Positions 1 through 13,349 of a stretch of 64,000 nucleotides of DNA are shown here, piece after piece. Every line of letters begins with the position of its first letter. Position 1 is the first letter of the stretch. The notes beneath the pieces were generated by a model. That model was not told where the DNA came from, searched no databases, and worked only from the letters and a program-made list of their open reading frames with translations. Both the position numbers and the translations under genes were made by a program. Source of the stretch: Paralichthys olivaceus (taxonomy: Eukaryota > Chordata > Actinopteri > Pleuronectiformes > Paralichthyidae); assembly GCF_024713975.1 (NCBI RefSeq), contig NC_091107.1, forward strand, positions 14,311,501 through 14,375,500. Reading direction: 5' to 3'.

Positions 1-237
1 AGTCTATCAATCATCATTATGCAATACATTTTAGTGGTTATGCTCAAATTCGCTCATCATCAGTCAAAAACATCTGTGATAAACAAATACATTGTCTTAA
101 GTTGTCTTGTGAAGTGCAGGTGCTGTAACTGCAATGGTGGACTGACTGAGAGGTGAGCTGAGACTACAAGGAGGAATGTATGTTACAGCCCGCCCTGTAA
201 CTGTTAGTGTAGTGATCTGACCGGAGCTGAGTCATGG
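1..237. other. Sequence 3' of the pld2 stop codon
   Basis: This is probably pld2 3' UTR followed by flanking sequence. I see no clear AATAAA on the minus strand before the window ends, so the transcript end may lie outside. Confidence 0.5.
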
Positions 238-3200
238 TTATGTCCACAGCCCCACAGGAGCCATGCCCTCCTTAGTGCCCAGCGGAGGCAGCAGGTTCTC
301 CTCACACAGGTACCTCAACGGGAAGTGGACCAGCAGCCCTCGCACAGCCTTCAGCTCCTCCGCGGCCTGCTCGGGGTCTGTGTCACAGAGGGGTGCTGTG
401 CAGGAGTACTCCTTCAGCTCTCGCATGCTGTGGACAGTGTTGTGGGGCAGGCATTTGAAGACCTGTGTCACGTCAGGACAAAGGAGAGGAAAGAAAAAAG
501 TGAAATTACACTGTCTGGAAGAAATGGTTTCAAGGTCATGATTCTGGATAATCTTTGGTTTAATGATTACCTTGTCGTAAATGGTGGCATTTAGCTTAGA
601 AGATGCATTCCATACCAAGAAGAAGAACTCATCACTGATCGGATCATTTATGTTGATACTGGGGTCTGCAGAAGCTCCAACAAGAACACTGGGCAGGAGA
701 AGTAAAAGCAGACAAAAGTTCTTTTGCAAAAATTTTACCTTTGTAATTTTTTCATAAGGAGTTATTACTAGTTTTGCCCAAAATTTTCATATGATGATTT
801 GCTGGTAAACCAGAAAATAAACATTTTGTAGCTGTTACTTCCCAGTGCAAAAACAAGGCAAGGCTCTGTGCTGTTCATGACATACAGGTAGGTAATATAC
901 TCACTTTAAAGCTTGATTATGTCCAGAGGTAGTAGCCATTAATGAGCATACATAAAGTGCTAGAATGGAGTGCATACCTCTGCCAAGGCCTAACAGTCTC
1001 CTTATGAAAACACATTTATATTCACTTTATCCAGGTTTTTATTTGGATCTGCACACACACTCATAAAGATCATTTGATTATTCTCTGAAAAATCAATTCA
1101 AATATTGAAAAATGCCCAATATCACAATGTACACTGTAGTACAACAAAATGGATCCACACCAAAATGCAATGGGTTCTTCCCTGAACCAAACCACACTTT
1201 TTTCCCCACCAAATTTCATGGAAATCCCTCCTGCAGCTTTTGCACAGTCCTGCTAACATGAAATAAATAACACAACCTCCTTGGCAGACTTATAACACAT
1301 GAAGTTGCATATTTCGTCCTGACCTGAAACACTCTTTACGCAGAGCCAGTGTGAGGGGTCCTGCCTGATACTCCTCCCCTCCCATGATGGATGGGACTCT
1401 CTCTTCATCCTCCACAAACACTGCCAACTCACTGTCTCGACTGCCCAGCATGCTGCGGTCGTTGATGTTGGCCGATCCTGGAACACAAGGTGTGCAAGCA
1501 TTCACAATCTGTCCTTTCTGAGGCATTGCTCTTGTCAAAGCAGCATTAAACTTATTTAATTAAATCACTATCACAACAGAAAAAAAGGATTCTTCAGAAC
1601 GAGTATTGGTTTTCAGGATTTCACTAGTTCAGCTCTTTGTATTGTGTATGTGTATTGTTCAGAAATGGATGTGAAATTAAATGTTACAGGCTTATAATCT
1701 AGATAATATGAAACGCGGTGATGAGAGTGAACTGCATCAGTGATATATGGTTACAAACAGTAACACTGGATTACACGCATGCACCGCAATTTGAAATTAG
1801 AAAATGACACTGCTTAATTGGAGAATGTACATAAATAATTATTGCTGAAGAAATGAAGACCACAATAAATAACAATCTAAGGGATTAAAACATTAAAACT
1901 TTTATTTCTCCTAACTATTTATTCTCATAAATACATGCCCATATATATGTTTGATTGCATATTATTATACTAACAAAGTTAAATTTACCAACTTTATCAA
2001 AAAGGTTTATGAAAATAAAGCTACATTAACTCACTCACACTAAAGCTTCACAGCTGCACTGAGAGCCATGAAAACATTACCATACATCTTAATAATGACT
2101 CAAGGTAATGATAATGTGCCTTTGAATAAGTCTATGCCGGGGGTGACTCACCGATGATATAGCAGCGGTCGTCAGCGATGAGGGTCTTGCTGTGAACGTA
2201 GATGAGCTCTGTGACGAGTGACTGGCAGAGCTGGGAATGTGTTCTCAGGCCACAGACTGTGATGTACTCCGTCCACTTGTCTTCAACTGGGGGAGCAAAC
2301 CACACTGACGTTATTGACCAGAAGAAAGTTTTAAAAGATACAGTGAAGATTTACCATAAGACAATCTCATACAGGAACGTTGACTGTTAAAAGTGGATGT
2401 TTAAAGAAGTAAAGGATGGAAGTAAAGACTGATGGGCAGATACCTAGAACCAGAAGCTTCAGTTTAAAGAAGCAGCGCGAGGAGACAGAAAGAGACCCGT
2501 GTTAAAAAGGAAGTAGGAAACATTTGTGAACGTAGCTGGATTTTTGAATTGAAATCAGAGACACAACAGAAAACTCACTTTCACTGAGCCTCGACAGGAT
2601 GGAGTGTTCCCCTCGACATAAGGTCCTAGGACATTAAAACAGCATTAAAATAATTACACAGCATAGGCCAATAATACAACATACATCATAACAATTCACA
2701 AAAGACTTGGAAATCTGATGGATGAATGCAAAAAGTTAGATTCTAATAATAATACTCTCAGTAGAGTAGAGAAATCCCCTTATGAAACCACATTTAAATT
2801 CACTATATCCACATTTCACACATTCATTCACACAGTCCCTAACACATGTCGGATTTTTTTATCCAGATCCATGAAAAGTCCTGATTCAGCCCCTGATCCG
2901 GATCTGCACCAAAATGTAACGAGCTATATCATGGGACATTTTCTAATTTCACATTTTCAGTTTGGGTAAACACTCTGACAGTTGCCAGTTTATTAGGTAC
3001 AGCTATAGCTAAAACTAATGCAATCTTATATAACACTCCTGCAGAAACTACTCTGTTGCTATAGCTGTTTTTGAGATACACTCATGAAAAGGACCTGTCA
3101 TTTCACTACCACTCTTCATGACAGGAGATGTCTCTCACTCCAATGAAAGCTCGGAGGTTGTGTTTTTCCGGTGGTTGCTGGAGGTAACTGTGCTTGTTCT

Positions 3201-4879
3201 GGTTTGTGGGCTGAATGTACAATGATAATTGGAGGAAAAGGCTCTCACCTGTAAGTGAAGTGCAGAATGGCTTGGATGGCATTTCCACCACCCACGTTTA
3301 CGTCTCCCTCAAATCCAGGAAACAGAGGAATCACGACGAACACTCTGTACTTCTTCTGTTCTCTGTCGTAACACACAATAAATGTATGTAATTTACCGTT
3401 AATACATAATGTTTGTTTCACTCCCATTTCTATCTTATTTATTCATTTAACTTTTTCAGTCAGTTGAAATGCTGACAGATTTCTGTGCTTGGTTTAACAT
3501 GTCTTAATACACCTTAAGCACAGATTTCATGAAAAGCTGCTTTGTAACTTTAAACGTTCAAGAATGTGTTGATAAAAAAAAATGGAATCCATTGCCACAT
3601 GAATATGGCCAGTACGCTCCACACAGACCTGTGCGCACGCAGAATCCGATTCACGATTGCATCGCCGATCCCGTTATGGATGGTCTTCCCGTCCGCACAG
3701 CTGATGAAAAACTGGTTCTGAGGGCAGAGCAGAGGCAGATGGTGGCTTGGTATGAGGTGAGAGCTAAAACAGGTAGGTAGCTGGCAAGGAAGGGAGCGAG
3801 CTATGACGCCCTTCAGACTCATGCGACCTCATGATCAGACACAGATTGGCCACAGAATCTCTCACTAACATGTCAATTGTAAGTGAGTAAGGATTACAGG
3901 TTGAAAATTTAAAAATGTATATTTCAAATGTGTTAAACTGTGTTATTTGTTGTTTGATGTATCTCTGCCAACACAAGGAAGAATTTGGAAGTACAACACA
4001 GACGGCAATAATTTGTATTTTTACACAATGACATGTAAAATAAATCATAAAAAAATATATATATATATTCCTGCATTACCTCGATGTAGATGTAGTGCTC
4101 ACTGTTCTCGATGGTGTGGATGTAGGCGTTCAAAATAGAGTTCTCACAAGTTCCAGCTGACCATCGGTCAACAGAGCGCAACACCTGAGAAATGACATGA
4201 AAAAACAAACACACTCTCACTGACACTGGATACACTGTGTACAACCATGTCAAGAAAGCCCTTACATGTTTATCATGACGCCACCAGTGTTTTTTTCCTT
4301 AGCACCGCACAATGCAATCACGCAAAAATAATTTTGAACATCCAAATATTGGTAAAAATTTACTAGATGAGACTAGATGGATTACCATGAAACTCATAGC
4401 TATCTATTCCCTCAATATGCACTTTTATCATTGAGACCCCTGAATTATTCCCTGGAAAAATGGTGAAAAAAGAAACGTGAAAAAAGAAAATCCTGCATCC
4501 GCCACCTGATTTGAATCCAAACCAAACAATTTCACTTCATCCTTCCACCAAGTTTCATGGAAATCTGTTTTGTTGTGTTTATGTTATCTTGCTTAGAGAC
4601 AAACGAACGTGAAAACATAACCTCCTTGGTGGAGGTAAACAGGCATATTGAAACTGCCACATTCATGTTTGAGGTTGTGATGCAATGAGATATCTCTTTA
4701 GATTCATCTGCTAAAAAAAAAAAAAAAAAAGGGAGAAACCCTGTGGCAGCCTGACTAACTGCCTCAGAAACCTGAGAAAGAGCACAATAAAACCTGATCT
4801 GAAAACTACAATAAGAGCTGGGGCTACTCAAAGAATAATGGATCTTGATGAAAAAAATTAACATTGTTCAGAGAAGAGA

Positions 4880-4961
<82 letters not shown>

Positions 4962-4962
4962 T

Positions 4963-5015
<53 letters not shown>

Positions 5016-8000
5016 TTGGTGCAGATCCAAATAGAAATCTTGATCCAGTGAATTTGAATGTGGTTTCATAAGGGGACTGTTGGGCCTTGGCAGACGTTTG
5101 CTCTCCCTGAGTAGTTTTGGTTGTGGTTTTATGTTGCAGTATCTGTGATGATGTCCAAGGTAAATTTCCCACTGGGATAATAAAGTCTATATGTTATATT
5201 ACCTCAGCTATAATCATTCTGTCCTCTAGTGGCCGAAAACTGATTCATGCCTCTTTGTAAAGTTGTAGCATCTGTTCTGTTCTTCAGACTTTTGAGTTGC
5301 TAATGTTTCCCCCACATCTGGACCACAACTCCCATGAAGCATATAAGATGCGTACACTTGTTCTCCCAGTCCTTTCAAGTGCATGTGTGTTTTCTGTGGC
5401 TTTACTTAACAGGATAAACATGCTGGAAGTGATTCTGTTCCACAGGCTTTACCCTTGTTCCTCCCATCTGCCACTGCAACAAAAAACTCTGAATGCTTTA
5501 AGCTGCATTTCAAACACCAGAACAGTGTCTCATTGTTGTACTGTAAATAAATCCCTGTGATTTTCCTCCTGGATCTGACCGGGTGTCACACCATGGAAAA
5601 TGGAGGGTAGAAGCCAGCAGGGAACTTCAATCTCTTGCTTGTCTACAAAAATTAAAGTCATTTCACTAATTTCTCTACCTTAATATGGAGATGATCAGCA
5701 GCATGGTTTAAACCGCTTTAAAGGTCCCAGTGGTCCCAGTCTGGTTTGTGTGACACAAAAGTATCTTTCCCACACAATCCAAAATATAGATGTTCTGCTT
5801 GTTTCCTGTGTTATCATGGATCGAGGGTTGGTTTTCTGTGCAAGACAATGCAGTGTTTTTACAACTTGCCACTGTTCCCCTGTAGGAATGAAACTTCTGA
5901 TGAAAAGAAAGTCTGGATTTATCTTGTTTGAACAGTGTTTGTACAGGAGACTGAAGGCAGATAACTAACCTGATAGTGTGAGAAGTCTAAAGTAGAGGTG
6001 GTTCTTTTGTACAAACCAACCTTTGTTTGTCTCTTTTGAACATTTGTTAATGAAATTAATGAAAATTACAGCAACATTATCAAATAATAATAACTCCTTC
6101 TGCAGGAGATGACCCATAAATTAGGTACAATTCACATGATCATACCTAAAGTGATTGTAAGACTTATACAACCATTTTTGTCGACTCCATCTGGGATTCA
6201 TGTGTGTGTGATAAAAAAAATATATACCTGCACTTTGGCTTTCTTAGAGCCGGGCACAGTGAAGGAGAGTGAGTCAGCAGTGCATTGAGACTTGGGAAGA
6301 AGGTATGGGTAGAAGTTGTCCTTGTACTTGTTTTTGAAGATCTAGAGGAGACAAAGCCATATGTCGCTAAGCATACCAGAGTGGGAATATTATAAAACAG
6401 TCTACAAATTTTCTTTAGCTCAATTTTATCAATTCAATATTTAGATATTTTACTATTTTTACTTTGTTTACATCTCTGAATAACCGCTTGTAATTAGTAG
6501 TGAACAAGACTTTTTAACGATACAGTATCTTAGATATCAAATTATGAGGATGTTTACAACATTATAATAAGATATAGATTAAAACTAAGACAATAAGAAA
6601 CGGGTAGCTTTAAAAAGACAGATTTACCTTGGTGAAGTTCCAGCGCTGGATGAAGTGGCGGGAAACATCCCTGGCAGCTCTGCCATGAATAACTGCAGAC
6701 AGATCTCGCCACGGCATGCGTGGAATTTGAGTACGGTCGATGTTATCTGAGAAAGTAAAGAGAAGATTCTGAGGCTCTCGGTCTGTTTACATGTGTGGGT
6801 GTGATGCTGCAGGAGATTAGGTGACGCACCTTCAAATGGTCTGTCCAGCTGGACCCAGTCTTTCTTGATAAAGTTGCTGTAGTCTTTGCCGAGCCACAGT
6901 TTAGTGTTGCCGGTCAGACTGTCAGTTTCCTGCACTCCTTGATTATCTGGTTCGGAGGGTTTTGGACCATCAACCTCGCCATTGTCCTGGTTAAAAGAGA
7001 CATTTGTTAGCATCTTCATGAACTATTTTTAACATATGAATGCTTCATTAGAGGCAATCAACAAGCTACGTAAGAGTTTCAACACATTCTTACGTCTGTA
7101 TTTCCCTTTGCCTCCTCCTCAGTTACACTGATGGATGCATCTGTCAAACCCAGGTCAGTCAGCCGGTACTGGCTGTCATCCCACCTCCCAAAGGCCAAGT
7201 CAATCCCCCCGATGAAGGCTACCGTTTGGTCAATGGAGACCATCTTTTCATGGTGGGCCCACAGGAACACCACAGATGACACATGATCAGGATGTCTCAT
7301 TACCTGGTGGATGTAAAAGGGGCACGATTGAGGTTAAAAACATGAGATGAGGCCTATGGTAATTGTGTTTCCATTCTCTGTGTGTCAAATTATGCAGAGA
7401 GGCAACAGACCTTGATGTTTGGGTGCATATTCATGAGAGTCCTCTTGCTGTGCTCACTATTGATGCCGAGTGCGAGCTCCACCTCTTTGTACAAAAGAAC
7501 ACACACTTTGACCCCTTGTTCCTGCGGGAAAAGGTTCAAAGAGACTTGACGCCATGAAACAATCAGGTAATGTTAAACTTAAATACTTGAAAAGAGGAGA
7601 TGGAGGCGGAGAGAATCCTTACTGCTTTGCGTTTGAGGACCTCATCCAGGCGCCAGTAGTTTTCAGTCGCTGGTCTCTTCAGGAACACTTCAGGGCTGAG
7701 CCTGAGAGAATAAAATGAGAGAAAATTTCTACATTATGCACATTAGAACTACACTTAATCTGTAGCTCAAATATTTGAAGTCTTTATTTTGAAAACCAAA
7801 CTCTATTCACTGACACTCACCACCAATCTGTGATGAAGATTTCCTCCTTGGCTTGTTCCAGAGCATCAGCCAGGTCGGCAAAGAACCCGCTTCCATTCAC
7901 GTACCTTCAAACGACATGGGTAAACTGACAAGTTTAGCAAACCAGGATAAAAACCGAAGACATACAGTTGTAAATCTACTGTCGACTACATGTCTGACCA

Positions 8001-11000
8001 TTTAGTGAGTGTGTTCTCGCGCGGTGGAGCAAAACCGTTGAAGCGTTGAACTTTGAGATAGTCACTGGATTCTGCCAGCCGGTTGATTTCGTGACTCCAC
8101 CAATGAGCTTGTCGATAACTGCTGCATTTGATGACCAGAGACCTGAAAGAAACAAACAATTTGTGAAACACAACCACAACACAATCCCAGACACATAAGG
8201 GCCATTTTGTGTCAAATCATCACCCTTTTGGGCTGCGGCGACCTATGGAACGTTCATGTGGTTTAACTTTTTGGACCATATGTCCCTTTATATAGGTCAC
8301 AGAAAAGTGGTTGCCATTTCGTTTTGAAGCTCAGTTCCATATTTATCTGAACAGTATGCTGCTGTCTCCAATTTCATTACGAGTGACTATTACAGTTCAA
8401 GTTGAACTCACCAAAGTGAATTTATAATGTCATAAAAACCTCCAGAGTTTGTTCTTTGGTTTTTGGGTTGTTGCTGAGATATTATGTATTTATCTGAAGT
8501 AGTATCACATCACTAATTCTTTACAATGTTGTTAAATGTTTTCAGTGATCAGCTAATGATCAGGTACATGCAAAATACCAACATACTACTGTTAATGGGT
8601 TCCTAGGCCATGGGATAGCCGATGTGTGGAATCATAGTTTATGAGTTAAATGTTAAATAGCATAAATCTGAGTACAAACACACAGCTGAACCTACCGAGT
8701 GAAGTTCTCAATGCAGACCCCATATCTAGTGTCTGTGTAAGCACGGCCGACCTTCACTTTGAACTCTGGGTCGAACAGCAACACGAAGTTGATGTAGCTG
8801 TTGTCCCGGTTCATGTACATCATGAAGGAGTCTTTCACAACCAGCCAGCGGCGCGACCAGCGGAAGCAGAATTGATGGTGGCCGATGCAGTTCAGGCCTT
8901 GGATGCGGTGACCCCCTGACCTCTTGAAGATGGGTCCCTCCCTGGGAGAAGTTGACAAGATGTTGCACAATGAACCTCTCTCATGACCATAATCATTTGT
9001 TTGGTATTTAACACTTGAATCTCAACAAATTTGCTTACAAGCCTTTAGGTCCAAGATCAGTGACAAAAGACAGTGCACCGACAGAGAGGAACTCCAGCTG
9101 GAATAAAAACAAGACATTGTAAAAAAGCTGCATGACATCCATTCTGCATGTGTGTTATGTATATTTGTGTTTCATAGCGTTTACCATGCTGTGATCATTC
9201 CGACAAAACGTGTTCTCTAGCAGTCCATTAAGATATTCCTCAAGATATTTCTGAAATAGACAAGGAGATAAATAAATGATCAAATCTTGAAAAGCAACTT
9301 GACACACTCAGTCAGAAGCTGCTTTCAGACAGGGACTTAACTTTGGACATTTTCCTGAAATTTTCCTGCTAGCCCCCAAATAAAATGTCTGAGAGCCCAT
9401 GTAAGAAAATAGCAAACAAACAGAATCCAAATATCAGGCTTAAAAAGAGTCACCATTCACATAGATGACACCAAAAATGATGTCAAATTAGAAAGACATG
9501 GGATTCAAGAGCTTTTGGTGATAAGGGTCTACGACAGTGTCAATGCAGTATAAATAAAATGATTTCCACAGCAGAATGTATACGGTGTATAACGTGTGGG
9601 TCTGTGATCTTACTTAAAAATCTTATAAAATTTGACATTTTTTGTTGAGTACGTTCATCTGAATACAATTCCAATTTTTTGGGGGGAAATAATATGAATA
9701 ATACTGTTAGTCAAGAAAAAACTTAAATGCAATAGAATAGAATATGAGATTACTATGATGTCAGTTGATCAGTTGAAAAAATCATAAATGAACAGCCTGA
9801 GGGAAGGTGACTCAAGCTGCACTCAACATAACAATAAAAGCCCTTATCTCATATCTTTATATGAGATCATCAATCTTCCTCTTTAGATACAAGTACATTT
9901 TAAAATCTATGGTTAGCAATTTGTCTGAGCATTTTCAGTTCGAAGTAGACACTGTATCTAACTGGTTTGTTTAATACCATTTTGCTGGAGGTCCTCCTGG
10001 TTCGTTCAGTCCCGTGCAGGCTGGGCATTTCCTCTGACATGGCTCTCAGCTGCTGCCGCTCCTTTGCAAATCTGGGATGTTTGAATATTCAAAACAATCA
10101 GAGCATGAGAGATAAGTCAATAAAAACTCAAACTCAACCCATCACTCAGATTTTGAAACAGCACGTCTCTCAGAGCGAGAGGTTGATTTGCTTGATTGTG
10201 ATAAACGGATGTGGGCACCAACCTTCCCAGAGGCAGTAAGCTAATCATCATCTTGTGTTTGTAAAGGTCTCGATGCAGCTCCTGGAAGTGCTTGTACTTC
10301 CTCTTTACTGTCCAGTGGAAATGGCCGTGTGTCAGCCGCACAGTGTACAGGGTGCCTACACGGACCTGGAGGGGCATTTTTGAAAATGATGAAAATCAAA
10401 TACTGAAGAAAACACAATGACGATAAATTACTTGAGAGTCCTATTTTCAACTGCATTTGTTAGTTAGTAGGATCACGCAAAAATCTATTGAACTCAATTC
10501 CTTGAGATTTGGGGAGATGTTGGAAATAGCCTGAGGAAGCTGTGGCAGGACAAAGTGTAAAATGGCAGGTCCCAACAGTCAAGATAATAAATTCAGGTGC
10601 AACATACAACTTTACCACTAGATGTCACTCAATTCTACACTCTGAACCTTTAAGTTTACAACACTAATTGTTACTCCACGAGTGACCAAGAGTCACAAAT
10701 GACTGTTTGAGTAAACTTTTTGAATTTCATCATTTTTCATCTTTCTCATCAGTACACTTCCCTGCTGAAAATAATACATTTCCGTTTTCCTTGACATACA
10801 TGTGTTTGGATAGTAGGAAGAAAATCAGAGCATGATGATAATCAGCCACGGAGATAATATACAAACTGACTGAGACATCCATATATTTAAGCTGTTAAAA
10901 ATAACTATACAGTTTTAGTTTGTGCAAAATGCAACATATGAGTCCCTGGGTCTTTCCTAGTTAATACACGGTTACACTCACACACGTGCATTTTAAATCC

Positions 11001-11916
11001 ATTGAATTGCAAATGCAGATGTGTCAAAGCTGGAAAATGGGCTCCAAGTAAGCCAGCTGTTTGTGGGATGAGTCTCTGATGGCTCCAGGAAAACTCCACA
11101 GTAAATTCAGCCACCCCCTTCCTCTCATACCCTTAACACTTCACTCACCTGTTCAACTCTCACATTGCATCTACACTCCACTTAAGAGCAACCGGTCATA
11201 TAATCTACAGCCTACCTCTCCTTCTGAACAACAGCAGACTAATACAACAGCTCCGAGCTCTGAACGCCCACACAGGACTTCAACAGCCACCCAACACACA
11301 GTGACAGCTGACTGATAAGACTTGAAACAAGCTGCTCAATAGTTTAGCAGCAGATTTTCATCTGCAGTTTTACTCTCATATATTTTATATTACACCATGT
11401 TATTATGGTAATACACAGTCTGGTCTGAGATGTTAAGAAATTATCACGGTTCGAGATGGTTCTAAAGTAAAAAAGATACATGTGTTTGCTTTGATTTTTA
11501 AGTTCATCTAAACCTTAAAATACTTGTATCCTTTCAACAACCACCAAAAGAAAAACAACTGTTTCTGTATAAAAAAAATACCTTTGAGCGAGTAGTGTAT
11601 TTCTCTGTGTTGTCCACTTTGCATGTAATAGGAATACCAGGCATTAGGTATGGCACACCCGCCTCCTTTATATCCGGAAGACGATGTACCACCAGGAAAG
11701 GACGGCCGTCTGTGGAAGATTAACATTTTAATAAAACTATTTTGACACTAGATGTTAGGCAGCTCGTGTGATGTGTTTCTTACCACCGCTGGACATTAGG
11801 CCGTCCAACTCATCTGGACTCAGGTTGTGGCCATCGTGCGAGAAGCGTCTTCTGCCCAGGTTTTGTATCACCGAGCTCAGGGCCTCGGGCTCGATCACTT
11901 CCTCTGGACTGGCCAT
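238..11916 (-). CDS. pld2: Phospholipase D2 (23 coding exons, 957 aa)
   Basis: This enzyme hydrolyses phosphatidylcholine to phosphatidic acid and choline at the plasma membrane. Coding exons in transcript order: 11916-11784, 11709-11582, 10365-10223, 10071-9978, 9250-9185, 9097-9039, 8941-8696, 8142-7999, 7904-7821, 7701-7623, 7521-7411, 7303-7094, 6986-6830, 6746-6628, 6341-6228, 4184-4080, 3717-3629, 3362-3249, 2625-2579, 2286-2152, 1477-1324, 688-571, 462-238. All junctions are GT-AG and phase-consistent; the total is 2874 nt. Domains: PX (about 45-195), PH (about 208-310), first HKD motif with H447, K449, D454, second HKD motif with H779, K781, D786, then the conserved tail ending in a WT dipeptide. 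The loop between the two catalytic halves is short, as in PLD2 and unlike PLD1, and stretches such as WLGKDYSN and [11 protein letters not shown] match remembered human PLD2. The start is the first ATG after a 3' splice site at 11945 (28 nt of 5' UTR). chrne and gltpd2 next door support PLD2 over PLD1. The gene looks intact. Confidence 0.96.
972..1290 (+). repeat. Family-1 inverted-repeat element, near full length
   Basis: The copy opens with ACCTCTGCCAAGG and closes with CCTCCTTGGCAGA, which are inverted relative to each other. It shares the body of the family: TTATGAAA, then ATTCACTTTATCCAGG, GGATCTGCAC, ATTATTCTCTGA, then GTTCTTCCCTGA and TTTCATGGAAATCC. It sits in pld2 intron 21 and ends about 34 bp from the coding exon at 1324. 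It has no coding capacity, so it is non-autonomous. Confidence 0.75.
2772..2960 (+). repeat. Family-1 element, 5' part
   Basis: CCCTTATGAAACCACATTTA and ATTCACTATATCCA match the other copies, followed by the GATCCGGATCTGCACC core. The 3' inverted end is missing. It lies in the pld2 intron between exons 2579-2625 and 3249-3362. Confidence 0.65.
4424..4640 (+). repeat. Family-1 element, 3' part
   Basis: It begins near the AATTATTCCCTGG segment and continues through ATCCGCCACCTGAT and AGTTTCATGGAAATCTG to the terminal CCTCCTTGGTGGAGGTA. It sits in the 2-kb pld2 intron 4185-6227. Confidence 0.65.
4882..5012. repeat. (GT)n microsatellite, about 130 bp
   Basis: This is an almost pure GT tract, interrupted only by two GTTT units, in the pld2 intron 4185-6227. 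It runs directly into the TAATTTGGTGCAGATCC segment of a reverse family-1 copy, so the tract probably grew from the TGTGTGCAATTTGG part of that element. Translations of it are meaningless. Confidence 0.95.
5012..5110 (-). repeat. Family-1 element fragment, reverse orientation
   Basis: TTTGGTGCAGATCCAAAT, GTGGTTTCATAAGGGGACTG and GGGCCTTGGCAGA are the reverse complement of the 5' part of the family-1 copies. The fragment is truncated on its left by the GT microsatellite. Confidence 0.6.
10556..10655 (-). repeat. Family-2 inverted-repeat element, one end
   Basis: TTACCACTAGATGTCACTCA and TCTACACTCTGAACCTTTAA match the ends of the longer copy at 12195-12476. It lies in a pld2 intron. Confidence 0.6.
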
Positions 11917-12194
11917 CGCACAGCTGGTGCAGTTGGCAGCTTTCCTGGTGCACAAACAAGATAAGAAGGCAGATTGACATTTAGAAGTTGTGCACCTTCT
12001 CACCACTAAGCATACATAAGGTGAACTAAACTGGCATGCATGAGAAAACATTAGTACTGATCAAACAAATGTGGATCTGAGACCAAACTCTATATACACA
12101 CCATAAACCTGGCATTCATGTACTTTTAGGTGATTCAGTCAAAGCTCAGGTCAACACATTGAAAGTCTGTTTTTTTTCCTTTTATGAAAACCAT

Positions 12195-12476
12195 TCAAAG
12201 TTACAGTGTGTAGAATTTTGTATCTAGTGGTGAAGTTGCATGTTGCAGCTGAACACCCCTCACCTCACCCTCCCCTTCCAAACATGAAAAAGAACCTGTG
12301 GTAGCTTCAGTTGTCATAAAAACAACTAAATATAAAGGACCTTTTCTGGGATAAAGAAAACTACAATTCATATAATTTATATGAAACAAACTAGTGAAAA
12401 CATCATGAGGATTATTCTACATTAAATTTCTGCCAATAGATTCCTTTCACCTAAATCTTACACACTGGACCTTTAA
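12195..12476. repeat. Family-2 inverted-repeat element (MITE-like), near full length
   Basis: The left end reads AAAGTTACAGTGTGTAGAAT. The right end, on the other strand, reads AAAGGTCCAGTGTGTAAGAT. These are imperfect terminal inverted repeats about 280 bp apart with no reading frame between them, which fits a non-autonomous DNA transposon. It lies just upstream of the pld2 coding start. Confidence 0.75.
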
Positions 12477-12831
12477 TCGCTTCGACACAGCTCTATAAAT
12501 GGCTTCATAATGTCTCATTACGAATTAATTTCAGTTATTGCTAATGTAGGGCTGCTAGAAACTTTCATCAATATTTCAGGTCTTTCACAATTTTAAAGTT
12601 AATGTGAGTTTTTCTACTATGAGTGAACTAAATGGCTATAGAGTAATTGGTGTGGTACATCTATTAAATAGTATATTCTATATATGTATCAACAGCATGC
12701 AAAAGTTGCAGTAGTGTTTGTAAAAGTAGCAACAGAGGCAGCAGCAGTCCCAGTCCCACTCGTTCTACTATGACAACAGCTAACAGTAACAATAGCAACA
12801 GCCTCATGAGTCATATAAGATGTATTTTAGG

Positions 12832-12859
12832 AGCAGCAGCAGCAGCAGCAGCAGCAGCA
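12832..12859. repeat. (AGC)n trinucleotide repeat
   Basis: About nine AGC units lie in a looser CAG-rich tract (12715-12900), upstream of pld2 and non-coding as far as I can see. Confidence 0.9.
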
Positions 12860-13157
12860 CTAAGGCAATAATGCAGCAGCAGCATTCTTAACATTAGCAG
12901 TCACAGGCATCATACAACATAACTCTGTCTGCAGATGAACTTCAAGCTTCTGGAGAAAACAACCTGATCATACAAACAAGAGCTTTGAGTCAAACTAATC
13001 CTCAGGGAGAGTGAGGTAACATCCTCATACAGGAAGAGGCATTCAAGTACGACTCAGTAGCACCGACAGTGAGAGACTACAAAATGTTCTCAGAAGCACA
13101 GTTAAAGTGACAAAAGTAAAGGGTCTGAATGCAGCATCGGCATCTCGTGGTGTTTAC

Positions 13158-13190
13158 CTGCTGGTCAGCTCATCGACACTGTGAAATACA
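13158..13190 (-). other. Possible 5' non-coding exon of pld2 (3' edge)
   Basis: On the minus strand a CAG followed by GTAAAC at 13158/13157 looks like a splice donor. The coding exon begins after a good pyrimidine tract and AG at 11946-11945, so a spliced 5' UTR exon must lie upstream. This is the nearest plausible donor I see. The 5' edge of the exon cannot be set from sequence, and the exon itself is inferred. Confidence 0.3.
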
Positions 13191-13305
13191 AGAAGCCTAG
13201 ATCACAGCTACTGGTGACAGAGGGTGCGTGTGAACCCTTTTGTGTAGCGTGTGGGTAGATGTCTTTGAATGGTTGAGTGTTTCCTAGGAAACGAGGAAAT
13301 GGGGT

Positions 13306-13307
<2 letters not shown>

Positions 13308-13348
<41 letters not shown>
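13308..13348. repeat. (GT)n microsatellite
   Basis: A pure GT tract of about 40 bp in the region upstream of pld2. Confidence 0.95.

Positions 13349-13349
<1 letters not shown>

Noticed and set aside
4824-5172. Open frames of poly Thr-His and Cys-Val
   Set aside because: They are translations of the GT microsatellite.
238-11916. Assignment of the phospholipase gene to PLD1
   Set aside because: The long central loop of PLD1 is missing, key stretches match PLD2, and the neighbours are those of PLD2.
12715-12900. CAG-rich tract as a possible polyglutamine-coding exon
   Set aside because: No open frame with splice sites extends around it.
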